Origin: JBDLIL01 sp039714855 | Lineage (GTDB): Bacteria > Patescibacteriota > Microgenomatia > UBA1400 > PJMF01 | Reading direction: 5' to 3' | Assembly: GCA_039714855.1 (NCBI GenBank) | Contig: JBDLIL010000023.1 | Coordinates: forward strand, 1 to 14,566 | Length of the DNA stretch: 14,566 nucleotides | Shown here: piece after piece, positions 12,517-14,566 of the stretch | Position numbering within the stretch: position 1 is the stretch's first letter | Layout of the letters: each line of letters opens with the position of its first letter | Made by a program: the position numbers and the translations under genes | Notes under the pieces: generated by a model | Told to the model about the DNA's origin: nothing | Databases searched by the model: none | Seen by the model: the letters and a program-made list of their open reading frames with translations, nothing else

Positions 12517-13671
12517 GTGATAAAAAAAATAAATAAACCCACAAAAAAAATTTTCTTATTTATTATATTTATTTTGCCGTTTTTTTTATTAAACACTAAA
12601 AAAATATTTGCCCAAGAAATTTCAGAACCTATCGTACATGAGGAAATGCTGGAAGGCAAAGTTGTTAATATTAAAAACTTTGGAAAAGAAACTGTTTTTG
12701 ACGAGCTAGTTCCCTTCCAAGATTTACAAATTTTAATCTCCAGAGGTAAAAAAACTGGTGAAAGTATTACTATTAAAAATATTGCAAATATAGGTGCTAG
12801 TGCAAATCTAGAATTTCAAGAATATGAGGTTGGAGACAAAATAAAAATTTACAGCTCTAGTAGCGAGGGTCAAGAGACAAGCTACTCTATTACTGGCAAA
12901 GTAAAAAGAGATGGGATTATCTTGTTGACTATTCTTTTTGTTGTCGCTGTTTTGGCAGTAGGGCGCATTTGGGGAGCTCTTTCGTTACTAGGCATGGGAA
13001 TTTCTTTTGCTGTAATTTTTAAATTGATAATTCCTTTGATTATTAATGGCATAAATCCTGTATTTGCTGCACTACTTGGATCACTAATAATTATTCCTAG
13101 CACTTTTTATGTCTCACATGGATTTAATAAGAAAACTCACGTGGGCGTAATCTCAACTATTATTGCTTTGATGTTTACTGGCCTTTTAGCAATTTATTTT
13201 GTAGATGCCACTCACTTAACTGGCTTCGCGTCTGAAGAAGCTGGATTTATACAGATTGAAAGAAGTGGCTCTATTGATATTCGTGGACTTTTGTTGGCTG
13301 GAATTATCATTGGTACTTTGGGGATACTAGATGACGTCACAGTTGGTCAAGCCTCGGTAGTGCAGCAACTTAAAAAGGCCAGACCAAAAAGCTCTTTGGG
13401 AGAGCTATTTAAAAATGGTATGAAAGTAGGTCAAGACCATATCTCTTCTATGGTAAATACTTTGGTCTTGGTCTATTCAGGTTCTGCCCTACCATTGTTG
13501 CTATTATTTTTTGGTAATGAGCAATCTTTTATAGACATTCTGGAATATGAGCTTATTGCTGAAGAAATTGTGCGTATGCTAGTAGGTAGCATCGGCCTAG
13601 TACTGATAGCACCATTGGCAACTCTGATGGCAGCATGGGTTTTTAGCAGAGATGATAAAAGCAAAAGTTGA
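12517..13671 (+). CDS. YibE/F-like multi-pass membrane protein at the end of the metal operon
   Basis: A 384-aa YibE/F-family protein, a widespread membrane family of uncertain function. It starts with a GTG codon 2 nt after the permease stop. Residues about 11-32 are a signal peptide or anchor (core FLFIIFILPFFLL, cleavage near FAQ). An extracytoplasmic beta-rich domain follows (about 34-130; EMLEGKVVNIKN, SITIKNIANIGASANLEFQE). Then come about seven or eight helices (134 onward) with the family hallmark GILDDVTVGQASVVQQL (269-285), the SHGFNKKTHVGVIST loop (200-214) and KVGQDHISSMVNTLVLVYSG (303-322). Conserved-looking polar residues near membrane borders (His201, His208, Asp272, Asp273, His308) could bind metal, but this is speculation. 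Its place as last gene of a fur-znuCB operon argues for a role in metal transport or homeostasis. Confidence 0.85.
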   Translation: MIKKINKPTKKIFLFIIFILPFFLLNTKKIFAQEISEPIVHEEMLEGKVVNIKNFGKETVFDELVPFQDLQILISRGKKTGESITIKNIANIGASANLEFQEYEVGDKIKIYSSSSEGQETSYSITGKVKRDGIILLTILFVVAVLAVGRIWGALSLLGMGISFAVIFKLIIPLIINGINPVFAALLGSLIIIPSTFYVSHGFNKKTHVGVISTIIALMFTGLLAIYFVDATHLTGFASEEAGFIQIERSGSIDIRGLLLAGIIIGTLGILDDVTVGQASVVQQLKKARPKSSLGELFKNGMKVGQDHISSMVNTLVLVYSGSALPLLLLFFGNEQSFIDILEYELIAEEIVRMLVGSIGLVLIAPLATLMAAWVFSRDDKSKS

Positions 13672-13681
13672 TCCCTTGAGT

Positions 13682-13687
13682 TATAAT
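13682..13687 (+). promoter_or_regulatory. Isolated TATAAT -10-like box upstream of tRNA-Glu
   Basis: A perfect TATAAT lies 11 bp after the YibE/F-like stop and about 115 bp before the tRNA. No good -35 hexamer sits 16-18 nt upstream. It may be the promoter for the GC-rich structured patch and the tRNA, but AT-richness alone could produce it. Confidence 0.3.
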
Positions 13688-13714
13688 TAGCTTCTTAAGA
13701 ATTTAATAATTTTA

Positions 13715-13787
13715 GAGGCTGTGCCATGTACCGTGGCCTCATCGTCCTCCTTCGCCAAGGCTACGGAAGGACAGGTCCAGTGGTTAG
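13715..13787 (+). repeat. GC-rich structured patch with an interrupted copy of the tRNA-Glu 5' half
   Basis: A GC-rich island in AT-rich flanks. GCCATG (13723-13728) and CGTGGC (13732-13737) form a stem with a 3-nt loop, bracketed by GAG/CTC. From 13735, GGCCTCATCGTCC matches the first 13 bases of the tRNA-Glu at 13803 in all but two positions. The match then breaks and resumes with AGTGGTTAG at 13779-13787, exactly the D-arm of that tRNA. Between them sits a palindromic segment (arms GTCCT-cc-TTCG at 13744-13754 and CGGAAGGAC at 13764-13772) flanked by GTCC at 13744-13747 and 13775-13778. It reads as a partial tRNA duplicate split by a small palindromic insertion. Confidence 0.55.
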
Positions 13788-13802
13788 TCAGCAGAATTAA
13801 AC

Positions 13803-13874
13803 GGCCCCATCGTCTAGTGGTTAGGACACTGGGTTCTCATCCCAGCAACCGGAGTTCGATCCTCCGTGGGGTCA
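13803..13874 (+). tRNA. tRNA-Glu (anticodon CTC)
   Basis: A full cloverleaf can be drawn. Acceptor arms are GGCCCCA and TGGGGTC (one G-U pair). The D-arm lies in GTCTAGTGGTTAGGAC. The anticodon stem CTGGG/CCCAG has loop TTCTCAT, giving anticodon CTC for the Glu codon GAG. The T-arm is CGGAG-TTCGATC-CTCCG. After discriminator A13874 the sequence continues CAG, so CCA is not encoded and must be added by the CCA-adding enzyme. The gene ends 3 nt before the stop of the convergent small membrane protein gene. Confidence 0.95.
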
Positions 13875-13877
13875 CAG

Positions 13878-14177
13878 CTAATTAAAAATAAAATAGTCAT
13901 ATATAAACATCATTGTCCAAATAGCTAATATAATAGCTATTAGATAAGCTAAATTTCCCTCTTTCTTCCTTTTGATCATAATTAAAGAACCAAAGAAAAT
14001 AAAGATTTCCATGGGAATTGTTAGCCAATTGCAATAGTTGCCGCACCAGTTTTTTTCCATTTCAAACACAGTAGTTGTAATATTTTCAATGTGAAGAATT
14101 TGAAAAATATCACGAACTAGATGAAAAGTGGAAAAAATAATTAGGAATATAAATATTGTTTTATATTTAATTTTCAT
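13878..14177 (-). CDS. Small membrane protein, unknown function
   Basis: A 99-aa protein I do not recognise. It has an N-terminal helix (about 7-22, IFIFLIIFSTFHLVRDIF), a soluble loop with two cysteines (NWCGNYCNW, about 43-51), a second helix (about 52-68, LTIPMEIFIFFGSLIMI), a basic RKKEG loop and a third helix (about 76-97, AYLIAIILAIWTMMFIYDYF). It stands alone on the minus strand, convergent with the tRNA. No strong Shine-Dalgarno is visible before the ATG. The CxxxC pair, bracketed by tryptophans on the outer side, might form a disulphide. A short palindrome, CTTATT-G-AATAAG, sits about 10 nt upstream of the start (14187-14199) and could be an operator, but is weak. Confidence 0.65.
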   Translation of the reverse strand: MKIKYKTIFIFLIIFSTFHLVRDIFQILHIENITTTVFEMEKNWCGNYCNWLTIPMEIFIFFGSLIMIKRKKEGNLAYLIAIILAIWTMMFIYDYFIFN

Positions 14178-14286
14178 GAGTGTTTACTTATTGAATAAGA
14201 GTATCATGCCAAAATAATTATTGCTGCAGAGGCTTAATATTTCAGACTAGTAATTAGTATATACTTATGTTGTAGAATACCTCTTT

Positions 14287-14472
14287 ATGAGTAGTGAATT
14301 TGTTGCTGTGGATGACCGCTATCGAAGCAAAGAAAACACCCCTTATTCAATATTAGGAACTAATGCTTTTTTTCAAGATCAAATCAATGCTGTTGATGAA
14401 GCGAAATTTAGAGCCTGGATTCAAACTATGGCGTTTGAACCAAGTCACTTTACTAACTTATTGGTTTATTGA
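14287..14472 (+). pseudogene. Short ORF apparently truncated by an insertion sequence
   Basis: A 61-residue ORF of ordinary soluble composition (MSSEFVAVDDRYRSK at the start, then AFFQDQINAVDEAKFRAW) that I do not recognise. Its stop codon TGA at 14470-14472 is also the first three bases of the apparent left end of the insertion sequence. The natural reading is a gene cut by the insertion, with the terminal bases supplying the stop. No convincing Shine-Dalgarno precedes the ATG, so it could also be a chance ORF. Confidence 0.4.
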
Positions 14473-14566
14473 CCCGCTCCCGATATAGTTGACACTAATT
14501 GTAATACAATTAGCTAACTAGAAAGGGGTTAAAATGGCGGGAATCTCCAAAGAAATCAGGGCAGAA
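14470..14566 (+). mobile_element. Left end of an insertion sequence, probably IS3 family (continues past the window)
   Basis: TGACCCGCTCCCGATATAG at 14470-14488, continuing TTGACACT, has the TG-start, CCC and GACAC spacing of IS3-family left inverted repeats. About 40 nt later an OrfA-like reading frame opens with a good Shine-Dalgarno (AAAGGGG). A 19-nt perfect palindrome (CTAATTGTA / TACAATTAG around one A, 14495-14513) lies between them, and TTGACA (14489-14494) could act as a -35 box. The right end, target duplication and transposase body are outside the window, so the family is a judgement from ends and context. Confidence 0.6.
14534..14566 (+). CDS. N-terminal start of transposase OrfA (partial, cut by window end)
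   Basis: Only 11 codons are visible: MAGISKEIRAE. The ATG follows AAAGGGG at a proper distance (7 nt). A short, charged start of the type ISKEIRAEI leading into a helix-turn-helix is common for IS3-type OrfA proteins. The rest lies beyond the window. The assignment depends mainly on the adjoining inverted-repeat-like end. Confidence 0.55.
   Translation, partial: MAGISKEIRAE

Noticed and set aside
13692..13701. TTCTTAAGAA palindrome after the YibE/F-like gene as a terminator
   Set aside because: It is AT-rich with no loop and no following T-run; it could not form a stable terminator.
1..14566. Alternative genetic code (UGA as Gly or Trp), found in some CPR lineages
   Set aside because: Genes end properly at TGA as well as TAA and TAG, and complete known families translate without internal TGA codons.

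Overview
The window is AT-rich, gene-dense DNA that translates cleanly with the standard bacterial code. Gene content suggests a Candidate Phyla Radiation (Patescibacteria, perhaps Parcubacteria-like) genome. The clues are a TasA/camelysin-like protein next to a SipW-type signal peptidase, a very long lamin-tail-domain surface protein, a CAP-domain membrane protein, several small orphan membrane proteins, short-form enzymes and a tRNA without encoded CCA. The lineage is an inference from gene content; no rRNA or marker gene is present.

Layout. (1) Positions 1-453 (+): 3' end of a membrane protein gene, possibly DUF1189-like. (2) Positions 433-10201 (-): ten co-directional, mostly abutting genes that look like one long transcription unit. 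In transcription order they are a TasA-like secreted protein, a SipW-like signal peptidase, a 951-aa multidomain surface protein, an array of five hairpins, a 474-aa FN3/membrane surface protein, a CAP-domain membrane protein, an 85-aa membrane protein, a short RmlA-like nucleotidyltransferase, and three unrecognised secreted or membrane proteins. (3) Positions 10202-10603: divergent intergenic region holding a promoter and structured 5' leader for the TasA-like gene on the minus strand, and a promoter plus possible operator for the Fur-family gene on the plus strand. (4) Positions 10604-13671 (+): tight metal operon fur/zur - znuC - znuB - yibE/F-like. (5) Positions 13672-13874 (+): a GC-rich structured patch resembling a broken copy of the tRNA-Glu 5' half, then an intact tRNA-Glu(CTC). 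(6) Positions 13878-14177 (-): a small membrane protein. (7) Positions 14287-14566 (+): a short ORF that runs into the left end of an insertion sequence, probably IS3 family, with the first codons of its OrfA.

How it works together. The minus-strand unit appears to build a cell-surface layer or filament system: the SipW-like peptidase would mature the TasA-like protein, while the lamin-tail, FN3 and CAP proteins are displayed or anchored outside, with a sugar-nucleotide enzyme co-transcribed. The plus-strand operon is a zinc/manganese-type ABC importer with its Fur-family regulator; the substrate-binding protein is missing here and a YibE/F membrane protein takes the last slot. The most unusual non-coding signals are the five back-to-back hairpins at 5522-5659, the strand-specific leader fold at 10262-10317, and the interrupted tRNA-Glu-like copy at 13735-13787.
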